DNA of 64,000 nucleotides from assembly GCA_015680685.1 (NCBI GenBank), contig MNCI01038357.1, positions 22,126-86,125 on the forward strand, written 5' to 3'. The first letter of the stretch is position 1. The number at the start of each line of letters is the position of its first letter. Below, piece after piece: positions 22,936-34,582 of the stretch. The DNA comes from Gnetum montanum (taxonomy: Eukaryota > Streptophyta > Gnetopsida > Gnetales > Gnetaceae). Both the position numbers and the translations under genes were made by a program. The notes under the pieces are model-generated. The model did not search any database, had not been told where the DNA came from, and saw only the letters and a program-made list of their open reading frames with translations.

Positions 22936-25900
22936 CTGAAAAGTAAAGAAAAATTTTCCCCATTATGAAGCTTCATTCTAATCTTCACATCAACGTGAGA
23001 GGATAAGTAGATAGGAGTAGTATATGTTACCTTCCATCCTTTGGGTATTTTGAAACCATTATACGTGAAATCTTTGATCACTTTGCGGAACCCTCCGAGG
23101 CCAGGTGGATACAATCGCATTGTTTCCTGAACACATTGCCAAGTGTATTTCATTTTTTGCATATCTTTCCATTTTAACACCTCTCCCTTTTCTTTGAAAT
23201 TTGCAATCGCTAATTGCTCTGCCAAATGAGAGAACATATAAACAAAGACTCTTCAGAATGACCAAAGAATTACACGTACGCAGAAACATATTCATCCGTA
23301 ATATTGCCAACAAGTGGATAACTAGACTAGGTATTCAAAGCAGAGATAGTAGGAGTCGGCTCAATTTGATAATTTTTGGTGTGGGAAGAGATATATTTGT
23401 AGAGGACTGAAAATCCAAGATAACATCAAACTGGAAAAATGTAAAGATAACCCCTCTTAGCTAACAAGTTTACTTGGTTTTCTTTAGTTTTTTCAAACAT
23501 AGGATTTTCTTAGCATGCAAATTGTTAAGGCAGCTTTGCACATGAAAGGTCCAATCCAAAAACTCCTAATGAGGCAAGTTACTGGTGTATTCCGTAACAA
23601 CAGCATCCAGGATAAAAATCCTATTGAAACAATCACTATGCTATTTTATATATTGGTAAATGTTGAGGTTGTATAAAGGTGAGTAATAAATTACATATCA
23701 ATGCTAGGATAACTGTTAAATATTCCAAGCCAACATATTAAAAGATATAGAGAAGACCAAGGAAATGATGGTTTGACAATATTTAAAGAAGTTAATTACT
23801 CTAGAGCAATATTTAAAGAAGTTAAAAGAAGTTAATTACTGTAGAGTAATTTGGCTTGGTCAATGATAGATATATTGTGGACAATATTATTAGGGAGGTA
23901 TGCAATGGGCTAAGGAATCCAATCAAGACATCGCTTTTTGGAAGTTTAATTATACTAAAGCATATGATAGAATTAAATGAAAGTTAATTAATGTTTGTCT
24001 TCACAAATATGGTATTCTGTTTGCAGATGCTAATGTACTTATGGCTACAAATATTGGCATTACTAATAGTTTCAAGCTTGAGTGCTTAGTTAGGTAAGGA
24101 TGCCATCTTTCTCTTTATCTCTTCAGCCTTACTATAGATTTTTTATGTCAAGCTATATAGAAGGACCAGGATCATACTTTGCTATAAGGCATCTTTATTA
24201 AAAAAGTGTTCCTATGTCATTAAATATGCATTTTGCAAATGACTCCTTTTTTATGATAAAAAATGTAAAAACTATTACAGATCATTTTTTATCATGTCGA
24301 TCAATATTTCAAATGTTTAGGCTCTTAGATTAATTGGTTCAAATCTTCTATCTTTTGTATTAAGGGGGTTTAAGAATAGGCTTTGTCTAAATCTTGGCAC
24401 TTTCTAGAAAAGTCAAATGTTTTCAAATTTTTAAGCATTCCCTTTTTCTGTTGTGGATCTTCAAAAAATTTATGAGATGTTATAGCAAAAAAAAATGAAC
24501 AAAAACTTATTAAGTGAAAGCAGAAAAATCTTGTAATGACTAGTAAGTTTATTGTTTGTAAGCATATCATTCAAGTTACCTATGTATTATTCATCATGTT
24601 GGCCTTCTAGTATTTCTACATGTTGTTGCATTGATTAGCTTGTGAGAAATTTTCTTTAGAGTAGTAACCATTCTAGAAAAAGATTTTATTGTGTTGCATG
24701 GAAAATTTGCACTTCTTACCAAAAAAATTGTAGATCAGGATTGATAAATTGTTATAAGTAGGGTATTGTTTTATGTACCAAGTGGGTGGTTAAATGTTTC
24801 TATGGTAGAGAGAGCCTTGGAAACTTCTTTTCTATAAGCGTATTCAATGGGTAAGCCTAGAAGTAGTGATTAGTAGAGAGATACTCATTTTCTTAATTAG
24901 ATCCTTTTCTAGAATATCAAGTTTTATTGTCACAAAGCACATTTGGAAAGTTTGGAGTTTTATTAGTGATTTTTGAAACTTCAATAATATTGTTGTTTCT
25001 ACCTCTATGTTTCATAAGATTTCTCCTTAGTGGCTTCTCATTAATAATGAACCATGGACTATTAAGTACCCACACCTTTGCAGTACATGGTGTAAGCTTG
25101 GCATTTACGCTAGTTCTCCTTAGTGGCTTCTCATTAATAATGAACCATGGACTATTAAGTACCCACACCTTTGCCGTACATGGGGTAAGCTTGGCATTTA
25201 TGCCAGTTCATCTATTCGTATGCATAATCACTAGATTACTTAGTCTAAGTATTCAAGTCTCTATGGATTAATGTTTATGAAAAGTATAAATTTTTTGATC
25301 TCTTTGATAGTTTGGATAAAAGTGTAGCTATTTAATACTCATAATGGTTTTCTTGATTTTTATTTTTATTTTTGAATTAATGGCCATCATGCTTTTCCAT
25401 ATTGATCCAAAATTATATGTACAATCATTAGTTCTAATACTAATATTTGGCTAAGATTCAATTATCTTTGAAAGGTTAATCATAATGTGTAGTTATGGAA
25501 GCAACAAATTTAGAAGATATGGAATGCCATTGCTCTTTCAAAAATAGGATATTTTCTATGGTATTTGATTCATCAAGGTTTCCTGCACTCATTTGGGTGT
25601 TAATGATCCAACATGTCCTATTCGCAACATGGAAGATACATTCATCCATTGTTTTTTTAACTTGTCCCCTTGCTCAAAGCTCTTGGACTTGGCGTAACAA
25701 GTATTTACATAGTTTTCAACCAAGATTAGATAAAGTTTTATTTGGTGACACTCAACTTTAAAAATTTCTACTTCGTAGTTGGCATTACTTTCATCCTCTT
25801 ATTCTTTATGCCATTTAGAAACTTTGATGTAATGTGATTTTTCATAGAGATTCTCCAGTTAATTTTTTTTCTTTGTCACTTCAAGGTGACATCATTCAAT

Positions 25901-27597
25901 AGCTGATACTTCAGCTAAATTCTAAAATGTTTATCTCTATAGTTTTCTTTTTTATTAACATGAAGCCTTTAGTATGAAGTGAACACTCATTTGAATACTT
26001 CTGAATGAGGGCAAAGTTTGATCCTTTTCTAACCCTAGAGGAAAGGTTTTTTTAGGATTTGTTGTAAGGAAGAAAACCTAACAAGACATCCCCCAAAGTG
26101 TTGGGCTTTTTCTTTAGTTGTTTTGGAGTTTCTCCTCTATTTCTTTGCTATTGTACTCTGAATCTGAATTTTTATTTTTAATATATTTTTTTTTGGGGTT
26201 AAACACCCATAAACTTGGTGAATGCCTTACCAAAACCTAATCTGTTTTGAATGTTGAACTCAAATCTTAAGACTTGAAAACTAAACAGCTTACCATAATC
26301 TCTTTTCAATGTTTAAGCCTAAAGCTTCAAGCCAAATCTTAACACTTGAAAAATAAACACATTACTATCATTCTAGATCTTAATTTTAAAAGTAATTCTT
26401 TCATATTTAGTTATGCCCTCATCATCACTACCCTAGCGTTATATAATAAACTGGATCTTTGTTTATTTCTAGTTCCTTTAAATATATATTTATATTTAGT
26501 CAGTTGTGTATCTGTTTAAAACGCGTTATCAAATTTTTATCAGTATCACAAGATATCCCTGATGAATATATCTATCGGCTTGAAGAGGGTTGCTGGTACT
26601 TACCTCGAAGTACTTTCTGGTAGCAGTCAGGGTTGTCACCGAGAAGCTTAATGAGAGAAGTCAAGACGCTGGTGGAAGTTTCGTGCCCTGCAAACAGAAG
26701 AAAAAGGATATTATCCTTGATTTCCTCGTCAGTGAGGCCCCTGCCATTTTCATCAGCGTTGCCGCAAATCAAGCATGACAGCAGATCCTGAGAAGCAGCA
26801 GAACAAGCCCCTCCTTTCTGCAATATCTTTTTTCTCTCTTGCAACAGCTCCCCGATCCTGGCAAGAATCGCATCACGAGCTAGCTTTGCTTTGTGAAATC
26901 TGGTTCCGGGGATATTAATGGGCAGCTGCAGAAGCCCTTTTTCCATCTGCTTGAACAGTTCCAGAAGACGTTCTTGGTCTTCCTCAGAGTTGATGCCGAA
27001 AAGCAAACTGCAGGCTATACAGAAGGTCAGCTTCTGCATCAATGGCAGAACTGTGACCTGGTCTCGATCTGCCCAGTAATTGGCCAAATGAAGTTTTGCC
27101 ATGGAGTCCACTGTCCCCACGAAAGTCTGCAGAGCCTCAGGCCTCAGAAACGTGAGGAAGATTCTCTTCAGCCTTGTGGCCTCGTCCCCTGTTTTGCTCA
27201 GAACTGATTTTGGAAACATTATTGCAACTGAGTAAGGCCATGAGATGTTTACCAGTTTGTTTTCGTTGGAGAACAGGAAACGTTGGCCTTCTTGACCATA
27301 GAAAACCACGGTTGGATTGCCGAGGAGGGAGGTTTTGAATACTCGTCCGTATTTCTTGACTCTGCGCTCAAAGAATCCTGCAGGCTTTCCCCTTTTCTGG
27401 CACGACAGCAACTCCAGCGTTTCCCCTATCAATGGCCATCCCAGGCTTCCTGGTGGTGTTTCTTGCCTGAAAATTCTGCCTCTGAACACAATGAAAATCA
27501 ACAGAAGAACTGCAAGAACCGTTGTCATTATCCATGGCTCCGTCTGCTGCGAAAACAGAGGAGTGAGCGAGTCTGGCTGCTCTGAAACCTCCAGCAT
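22636..27597 (-). CDS. Cytochrome P450, CYP716/CYP725-like (CYP85 clan), three exons
   Basis: Minus-strand gene with exons 27597-26604, 23218-23031 and 22935-22636; the joined coding length is 1,482 bases, giving 493 residues, normal for a plant P450. Introns are GT-AG: donor GTAAGT after 26604 (phase 1), acceptor before 23218, donor GTAACA after 23031 (phase 0), acceptor TTTCAG before 22935. Residues about 24-40 form the membrane anchor, followed by the PPG hinge ([13 protein letters not shown]). The I-helix oxygen-binding motif is AGHETS, the K-helix motif ETMR, the PERF-like motif FDPDRFEG and the heme-binding loop [10 protein letters not shown] with its cysteine. The protein should sit on the ER and oxidise a terpenoid with a reductase partner. 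CYP716 enzymes oxidise triterpenes; CYP725 enzymes act on taxanes. The intact AGHETS and the PVPIPA tail look more CYP716B-like. The substrate is not deducible. I start at 27597 because an upstream in-frame ATG (27663) adds a proline/serine-rich stretch unlike the family. Confidence 0.9.
23031..23218 (-). CDS. P450 exon 2
   Basis: It is 188 bases long. It completes the split Glu codon, then reads [19 protein letters not shown] and contains the K-helix E-T-M-R. It ends KGWK in phase 0 before GTAACA. Confidence 0.9.
23860..25790 (+). mobile_element. Decayed LINE inside P450 intron 1 (antisense to the gene)
   Basis: Reads on the plus strand as L1-type RT pieces in order: [14 protein letters not shown] near 23870, YTKAYDRI near 23955 (normally F/L-x-K-A-Y/F-D), RQGCPLS-like with degraded residues near 24090-24120, FANDSFF near 24235 (the YADD position), and a C-terminal zinc-knuckle-like segment near 25600-25680 ([18 protein letters not shown]). 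Stops and frameshifts are many. A 93-bp tandem duplication at 25021-25206 lies within it. Confidence 0.8.
25021..25206. repeat. 93-bp tandem duplication within the intronic LINE
   Basis: Two adjacent 93-base copies, each starting TTCTCCTTAGTGGCTTCTCA (25021 and 25114), with only a few differences. 93 is a multiple of three, so the open frames on both strands simply repeat. Confidence 0.9.
26604..27597 (-). CDS. P450 exon 1
   Basis: It is 994 bases long and ends after the first base of a Glu codon (KVLR then G). It encodes the membrane anchor, the PPG hinge, the B-to-I helices and the AGHETS motif. The donor site is GTAAGTACC. Confidence 0.9.
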
Positions 27598-27740
27598 TGT
27601 GTTGCTTGAACTTGAAAAAACTTGGAGCACTCTTGGGGGGGTGGGCGGCGGGGAGAGTATCAATTACAGCAACCAAGTGACAGGGGTTCAAAAGGAAAAG
27701 GGGAACTAGATAAACTATGAATGAGACTTGGGAAAAACCT

Positions 27741-27748
27741 TATAAATA
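27741..27748 (-). promoter_or_regulatory. Candidate TATA box of the P450 gene
   Basis: TATTTATA on the minus strand (TATAAATA on plus), about 145 bases upstream of the chosen ATG. That would give a 5' UTR near 110 bases. It lies close to the edge of the LINE at 27950-29500. Confidence 0.45.
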
Positions 27749-27949
27749 ATCCATTAAGAAAGGAGGAAACCGATATGGGGCATTGCCAATCCTCAACACA
27801 AAGTGACCTGTTACAAGAGAAAATGACATAAATTTGGATGATGCGGAAAGCTCTCGGTAAAGAACAAAAAGAGTTTCAAATGGTGACTTCACACAACTTA
27901 AAAGAAGGAAAGCTTCACTGCAAAGATTACAGTGTTGCTGGAATGCGTG

Positions 27950-29500
27950 GGTCTTTCCCAAGGTTAGGAGATGAACTAATTGATGACTATCTAAGTTGAA
28001 CTTGGATGCTTGAGATGTGAGTTGGAAATAAATGAGGTGAAAGATTTGCAATTTTTCCAACATGGTAAATAGACATTTATTAGAATAATTTATCTTTTGA
28101 AAAATAACATTGCATTCCAAATATAATATAAAATAATAAGCTTAATAACTTTCCACAAAAAATTAAAATTAGCATAAGTAATGGCTAAAAAGCCAAATAT
28201 GGCATCATCTTGAGATAGGTTGCATGATGGAAAAACTTTGGAAGCCCACTCCCACACATGCTAAGCAAAGAGACAATGCCAAAACACATGGACAAAGTTA
28301 TCTTGTCCATCATAGAGAGGGCAATTAGGACTAGGAATCCCCAGATATTCTAAACGTTTACCAATAGGTGGACCTTGGTGGAGGAGACACCAAAGAAACT
28401 ACTTAATTTTGGGGAGGATCGGTAGTTTCCAAATATGTTGGAAGAAGGGGATTTAGAATTTTAATGACTCTTGTTTGTACCAAGACTTGTTACAACGTTG
28501 AATGACCTTAGATGGGTCTTACATAAGGTGAAAGGGGACAGATGGCCTATAAGGTAGAAGTTTAACCCCATTAAGCCATTGAAGACCATGAAAAGGGCTT
28601 TGCATTGTAACATCTAGTTGCCAATGACCATGGATAAAGGAGTAAATCTGAACTAGGCAATGGTTCATTGCATCTAACTCCCCATACAAATTATTAAACT
28701 TGACACCTAAAATCCATTGACTAGTTAGCCTAAGACAATTCAAAGAAATAACACCCTTCCGATATCAAGAGGTGGCAACCTTAGCATTTGTGATGGCAAG
28801 AGGAGCAGGCAACAAAGGTAACCACCATGGACACAATTTAGAGAGGATAAAAGGTTTGATCTTGACATTGGTTCAGTCAATATAATTGTGTAGAATTTGC
28901 TATGCCTTCCAAATGCTTTCGAAAACATGAGATCTAGGAAGAATGATAATGAGGGGGGAAATGATCCAATTGACAAAATGGATACCTTTCTAAAAGGGCT
29001 TATTTTTAAAAAATGCTTGATGAAGCCTTAATTGAAGGAGGGTCCCAATAATATCTGGGGCATCTAAATGCTGTACCAACCACTCAGCGACCAGGGTAAT
29101 TCCTTACTTAAAGGAATTCAAAAGACCTAAGCCACGGTTATTTTTGGGGAGAGTAATAATATTTCAAGCAACACGATGAAAAATTTTCTAAGAATTTTTG
29201 GAGGACCACATGAAGTCACGAAATAATTGTTCTAGCTTTTGGTAGGTAGCTTAGGAGGGGGCCCAACAGGAAGAGTAATACACACTGGTTGATGCACATA
29301 TGAACTTACATACCGCTTTAGTCTTCCATTTGTCAAATTTCTTTTGAATCCCATAAATAACCTCCTCCCAAAAAATAGAGGTTGAACCTCTAAAACGAAA
29401 AGGGATTCCAAAATCTTAATGATGCCTTGATCCTAAAGCCACTTTCAATTATAGTCGGTCACACGTTTGTAATTGCCAATAAAGCTATAAACAAAGGATT
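27950..29500 (-). mobile_element. Decayed LINE upstream of the P450 gene
   Basis: On the minus strand, from about 29400 down: IFWEEVIYGIQKKFDKWKTK and FRDFMWSS, typical of the region after LINE RT, then FHRVAWN-like and LGLLNSFK. Near 28280-28330 it reads CPLYDGQDNFVHVFWHC, the C-terminal zinc-knuckle-like domain of plant L1 LINEs. The 5' RT core is absent or unrecognisable. The equivalent position of the broken paralogue (39310-39330) has no LINE, so this insertion probably came after the duplication. Confidence 0.75.
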
Positions 29501-29700
29501 TATTCTAATTAGTAGTGGATCTTAAGAGTGTGCAATATTGCTACACCTTTGATAAGAGGCACTACAAATTGGCAACAGTATTCTAAATGAGAAAAAAAGA
29601 GTAATGAAGTGCATATTGAAAAGAAATATCTGGTTGGTTTATCTGATGATAAAGAAAATGAGGATGATAAAGAAATAAGGGTGAGAGGCAACTTTGCCGC

Positions 29701-29746
29701 ACTAACCTATGTATAGGAAAGGCACTAACCTATGTATAGGAAAGGC
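29701..29746. repeat. 23-bp perfect tandem duplication
   Basis: ACTAACCTATGTATAGGAAA plus GGC, repeated twice back to back. Confidence 0.95.
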
Positions 29747-29811
29747 AAAGATAATGCTGAAGGTAGTTGCTATTTTTGCATCTGAAAATAAGCATTTCAC
29801 ACATTTTTCAA

Positions 29812-30125
29812 AATTGGCTGAATGGTGAGTAAATTTGCAAGAATCTTGACGTCCCTCATTTACCATTGGTACCATATATCTTTTCCTTCCCATTTCTCAC
29901 AAAAGTTCAAGGCAGGGAAGTTACATGAGTGATCATGCTACTGTATAAAATTTTCTTTTAGGAACGGATGCCTTTGTAATTTTTTTAATTATAGTTATGG
30001 GTCCCTGGTTAAATATACTTAACACTAATATATGAATTAAATTTTCATGAGATATGACGGTATATCATGCTATAGTCACATGAAAGGGGAAAATGAGCTA
30101 TTACATCGAGGAAAAAATGATGTAC
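29812..30125. repeat. Upstream block of P450 locus, copy A
   Basis: Matches three separated pieces of the second locus: 39333-39365, 40325-40446 and 46820-46905. For example TGATCATGCTACTGTATAAA here corresponds to TGATCATGCTACTATGTAAA there. It shows that DNA upstream of the P450 was duplicated along with the gene. Confidence 0.75.
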
Positions 30126-30140
30126 ATTGAGCTTTCAAGG

Positions 30141-30622
30141 NNNNNNNNNNNNNNNNNNNNNNNNNNNNNNNNNNNNNNNNNNNNNNNNNNNNNNNNNNNN
30201 NNNNNNNNNNNNNNNNNNNNNNNNNNNNNNNNNNNNNNNNNNNNNNNNNNNNNNNNNNNNNNNNNNNNNNNNNNNNNNNNNNNNNNNNNNNNNNNNNNNN
30301 NNNNNNNNNNNNNNNNNNNNNNNNNNNNNNNNNNNNNNNNNNNNNNNNNNNNNNNNNNNNNNNNNNNNNNNNNNNNNNNNNNNNNNNNNNNNNNNNNNNN
30401 NNNNNNNNNNNNNNNNNNNNNNNNNNNNNNNNNNNNNNNNNNNNNNNNNNNNNNNNNNNNNNNNNNNNNNNNNNNNNNNNNNNNNNNNNNNNNNNNNNNN
30501 NNNNNNNNNNNNNNNNNNNNNNNNNNNNNNNNNNNNNNNNNNNNNNNNNNNNNNNNNNNNNNNNNNNNNNNNNNNNNNNNNNNNNNNNNNNNNNNNNNNN
30601 NNNNNNNNNNNNNNNNNNNNNN
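30141..30622. other. Assembly gap (482 N)
   Basis: Run of unknown bases. Open frames that cross it are meaningless. Confidence 1.
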
Positions 30623-32567
30623 GTACGAATGAATAAACAAACACACGAAAGGGCTACTTTGGTAACCGAAGGCCGAAGAACCAAGTTGTGTGAGCTAGAC
30701 ACTGCATTTGCATGGATTGGGCTTTGGAAGCGTCAAAGGTTCAGCCATGACTCACACGTTTACGCATGTTTATTGGTCATTGCTGGTTTTTGCTCTTTTT
30801 CTCATATTTTTGCTGAAAAAAGAAAAAATAAAACAGGGTCACTGTCATGGGTCATGGGTCATGAACATGATGACAGATGGATGCTTATTCAACTTTTTTT
30901 AAAAATTTGTTGTTTATGAGCCAACTAAGCCCACAGCACATGGCCAATGGCGATATGCAACCTCATGGTGCTCTATTTCTACTTTCCCCTTGATCATGAC
31001 TAGTGCTGATTCTCTAGCCTCCTAAGGGTTCCATCATCATAGGTGAGGTGAGTTATTTTGTTGTGCCTAGTTTAGTTAAGTTGTGTCTTCTTATAATGTG
31101 GTTGTCTTCAACATGGCCCCATGTTGTCATTGGACAGAAGTATTAGAAGATGTGATTTGTTATAAATTTGGTTGAGGCTTGAGGCTTAATTTAATTCTTG
31201 GAAAGATTAGAATGAGTAACAAAAGGGTTTCATTTTATATTTGTCATTTTGGTTGTTGCACTTGTTGTAGAAATTATATGTTGGGCTGGATTATGGCTCT
31301 TGAATAAGGAAATGGATTTGATGCCCTCCATAGCTTTGCAAATTTTTTTGCTTCAGTTTAATGGTGATATTGCAATCTTCTATGCAATTTTTAAGCTTAA
31401 CAATATTTTGGATTTACATTGTACTTGTTCTATATTCTACAATGTTTTCTTATGATATATGAGATTTATTTTTTAAAAAACTAATATATTTAAATTTTCT
31501 CTATCACATCCCAGCTACGAATCCTCTCCACTTTTTCTTGAGGCACACATACCCAAACACGTTCAGAATCACAAATCCTCCTCAATTCTTAGCTTCCACA
31601 AATCAAATTCTTTTGTTGCATAGCATATCAAGTAACTACAGACCGTAACACACCATGGCCAACTTTGAAATACATGTAAAACTTATCCAGGTGACTTGGC
31701 TCATTATACATGGTCTCTCCTACTATGGTTTTTGGATAATGACATGCCTACTATACCTTATAGTATTCGTTACTTGCATTGTTTTCTTGCTATGGCATGA
31801 TTTTCAATTGTAAATAATTTGGCATTCAAATGAATGTTTGCAACCCTAAAACAATGAATAACTGAAATTAATTGTCAAAAACCATAGTTTTGTAAAAGAA
31901 ATAACATAAATTGCATTTGCAGGGTGTACCGTTCAACAAGTTTAAGAAACTATGGTTGCCTATATAACCAAAAACCTTAGCATGTGACTAAGCCCTCTCA
32001 CGCACAGGCTGTCAGCCTTCATTACAACGATTTCTTGTTGAATTTTGAACAGTAAACCAATAAAAGGATGCTAACAACAAAATGCTAAGGCAGTTGAGGA
32101 AAGCTTTAATTCTTTTTACTTTTAATTTTTCTTTGAATTCAGAGAGGGAAGATATATTTTGGTACATGACTACGTGCAAGTTTTACACAGTAACTTTGCC
32201 GGCTTAGGGTGCAGCGAGTTTCTGGAGGTGGAGGGAGACGCAAGTTACGAGTATACGGGCAAGTAGCTTGTATATAACTTCCTTGGCTGTATTATACTCT
32301 TTATTTCTCCTAGAGCTGCATGAAAATGGGGCACATATACATGTAAAATCGTAAAAAAAAATTTCCTATAATACATTTTTAAGAATATAAAACTCAACCC
32401 CGGTTATGATTTGTGATATTGAAGATTTGAAGGGACACCGAAGTTTACGCCCCTTATTGGGCCACCGTTTACCGAAACGCACGCATTACCGCAGGTCCAC
32501 AACTGCCCCATTGACGCACGTCATGGGAACGCCAACGTGTTACCCTCATATTTGTTTGTGCCATAAT
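30623..32567. other. Non-coding DNA, partly duplicated at 47450-47610
   Basis: No gene seen. The stretch 31965-32075 (AGCATGTGACTAAGCC, then a TCTTGTTGAATTTT motif) matches 47468-47595 of the second locus, extending the duplicated segment. A long open frame at 30629-30919 starts at the edge of the gap and matches nothing I know. Confidence 0.5.
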
Positions 32568-32735
32568 TTGCCGATGAAAACGAGGGTTATTATTGGGCGG
32601 AGTGTCATTTCACACCTAATTTGGCTTGATTATGTTATTTGGTGTGACATTTGCCGAAACGAGGCTTATTATTGGGCCAGTGTCTTTTCACACCCCATTT
32701 TGCGGGTTTGCTAGTTTATGTTGTTTGGTGTGATA
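32568..32735. repeat. Two degenerate tandem units of about 83 bp
   Basis: Units start TTGCCGATGAAAACGAGG (32568) and TTGCCGAAACGAGG (32651), and both end with TTTGGTGTGA. A more distant third unit may precede them (32430-32567). The repeat explains the open frame at 32406-32714, so I do not call it a gene. Confidence 0.65.
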
Positions 32736-33742
32736 CGAAGTGTAAATTTAGAGAAAATATGCATAGGCCCATAAATAGAACTTTTCAATCTATTTTCCTT
32801 CATTTGTAATAGATGAAACTACTGCTCACCTCTCACTTCATCGTTAATGGTGATGAGTACTGCTATTATTGTAACAAACTGTCTCATCTCTCACCTCACA
32901 ATGAAGATAAATATTAAAAGAAATCTGCTTCTAATCTTGCATGTATGCCGACATAAACAGAGGACTATGTAGGAAGACTTAATGAGATCTCTTATTTTAT
33001 CTTGGTGTCGTACAAATTATGAATTTGATTGATTTGCTCTGGCCCAAACATCAACCTTTATGCTCATTTCATGACAATTTTGATTAAAAATTTGCATAGG
33101 GCCACAAACACAACTTTTCAATAAAACAAATTTGTTAAGTTAGCTTCCTGCTATTTTTAATTAATAAAACGTTAACATACTGTCTGTTACTGCACCATTA
33201 AGAGTAACTGGTGGTGCTGTTACTGCAAGTCTTTGGACATAAGTAAAAGAACAACCAAATGAATAGTTTTTGCATACTGTGTATCTTTAGACCATCAAGT
33301 AAACATTATTTGTTTATTTTTAAGGAATCTGTTCTGATACCAAAATAATGCATGGCGGTCTTGTGGACTTCACTGCAATAAAGATACTAAATATTAAAGG
33401 ATAATGACGGATGTGTAACTTTTATAAAACTGGAAATGGTTTCTGTTGATTAATTGGAGAAAGTCCCTTTTATGAATAGTGAAATGAATTATTAGAAGAA
33501 TAAGAGGATCAAGTTGGTGAAGGGCTCACGTAGAATGAGCACCAATTATTATGGCAGGAAAGGATAACAGCCATTAACAATAAATAATAAATTGTTTAGA
33601 GTAAGTTATTGATCGTAGTTTAAGCGTGAGAAGCTGTTGTTTGGGTTTTAATCGAAGACTGAGCGTGCAACGATCTCTCATAGTTATCTCAGTTTTATGT
33701 CTGCCAAGTCTATAAGCATCTCATACTTCAACTTTTGTTTCC
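32736..33742. other. Non-coding DNA with a diverged internal duplication
   Basis: The segments near 32760-32890 and 33095-33230 resemble each other (both have GCATAGG, then ACTTTTCAAT, then a C/T-rich run and GTTACTGC or ATTGTAAC). No gene seen. Confidence 0.35.
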
Positions 33743-33860
33743 TCCTTTTAATGCAGTTTTTATTGGTATGCAAATTAGCCTCATTCTTTTACACTCTCAC
33801 ATCCTTTTAATGCAGTTTTTATTGGTATGCAAATTAGCCTCATTCTTTTACACTCTCACA
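33743..33860. repeat. 59-bp near-perfect tandem duplication
   Basis: Two 59-base copies starting TCCTTTTAATGCAGTTTTTA at 33743 and 33802. Confidence 0.95.
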
Positions 33861-34429
33861 TGAGTATGATGTTTTTAAGTTTTGGCATTTATTGTGTATT
33901 GGCTGGTGCAATTATAAGAAAAGAAGATGCAAGGAATAGTAATCCAAAGGATTATTCGCAAACAAGATAAGTCTAGATTTGAATAGCCTTACTTTCATGT
34001 TCTAGTACCCTCAATAATACAAGAGTGAAGGATGTGTTGAATTTGGGAAGTTAAAATTGTTAGAAGGAATAACAGGTAGACATATTTATGGAGATGACAA
34101 TGCTTTTCCAGAAAGCTTTTTATTGTAGCTGCAAATATTTGCCCCTTAAAAGAGAAAGGTATAGGTTCTGTTTGTTCAAAAAAACAAAGAGAGTTATTGA
34201 GTGAAGTTGGGACACTTTTACAAAGGCTCGGTGGTAGTGCATATGATGAGGCCTTTTCTTGTTATTCTTAGTATGTGATCTTTATCACTTAGTAGCGGTG
34301 GCTTAGGATTCATGAAACAAACCAGAGAATTTTGAGCAGTTACGAAGACAATTTATGCATCAGCAACCCACAACCCATGGTTCAGATGACTATTTCATTT
34401 TAGATTTCTTCTTCGTTTAATAGTTTTAA
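33861..34429. other. No gene seen
   Basis: AT-rich sequence next to the truncated P450 copy; nothing recognisable on either strand. Confidence 0.35.
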
Positions 34430-34582
34430 ACACATTTGCACTTTCTATTGTAATACCTCCCCCTTGTTTTTCGAACTTGCAATCGCTAATTGCTCTGCAA
34501 AATGAGAGAACATAGAAACAAAGAACGTAGAAACAGAGACTTTTCAGAGTTGCAAGAGAATTACACGGACGTACGCAAACAT
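34430..34582 (-). pseudogene. P450 pseudogene fragment: exon 2 start and intron 1 end
   Basis: The minus strand matches the intact gene across the intron 1/exon 2 boundary. The acceptor (TTTTGCAG then AGCAATTAGCGATTGCAA) is kept at 34494. The first exon-2 codons read QLAIASSKNKGEVL, then a stop where the intact gene has tryptophan. Homology ends near 34430-34440, so the rest of exon 2 and exon 3 are missing. The intron side runs to 34582 and is cut by a copia LTR. Confidence 0.85.

Larger units (their letters stand above)
23219..26603 (-). other. P450 intron 1, 3.4 kb, transposon-filled
   Basis: Phase-1 GT-AG intron. Most of it is a plus-strand LINE remnant (23860-25790). A partly repeated segment lies at 23778-23858, where CAATATTTAAAGAAGTTAA occurs twice. 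The last 90 bases before exon 2 are conserved at 34495-34582 in the broken paralogue. Confidence 0.85.

Noticed and set aside
24917-25271. Frames with repeated protein units on both strands
   Set aside because: Explained by the 93-bp tandem duplication inside a dead LINE.
22636-27597. Specific naming as a taxane hydroxylase (CYP725A)
   Set aside because: The sequence is related, but AGHETS and the C-terminal PVPIPA stretch fit CYP716B at least as well; no substrate can be assigned.
27283-27709. Plus-strand open frames of 100-130 codons
   Set aside because: They are shadows on the antisense strand of P450 exon 1.
29847-29900. Possible conserved promoter element shared with 40325-40380
   Set aside because: The match is part of the larger duplicated block, so conservation alone does not indicate function.
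30076-30702. Several long open frames across the gap
   Set aside because: They consist almost wholly of unknown bases.
32406-32714. A 102-codon open frame
   Set aside because: It falls on a degenerate 83-bp tandem repeat and has no recognisable domain.
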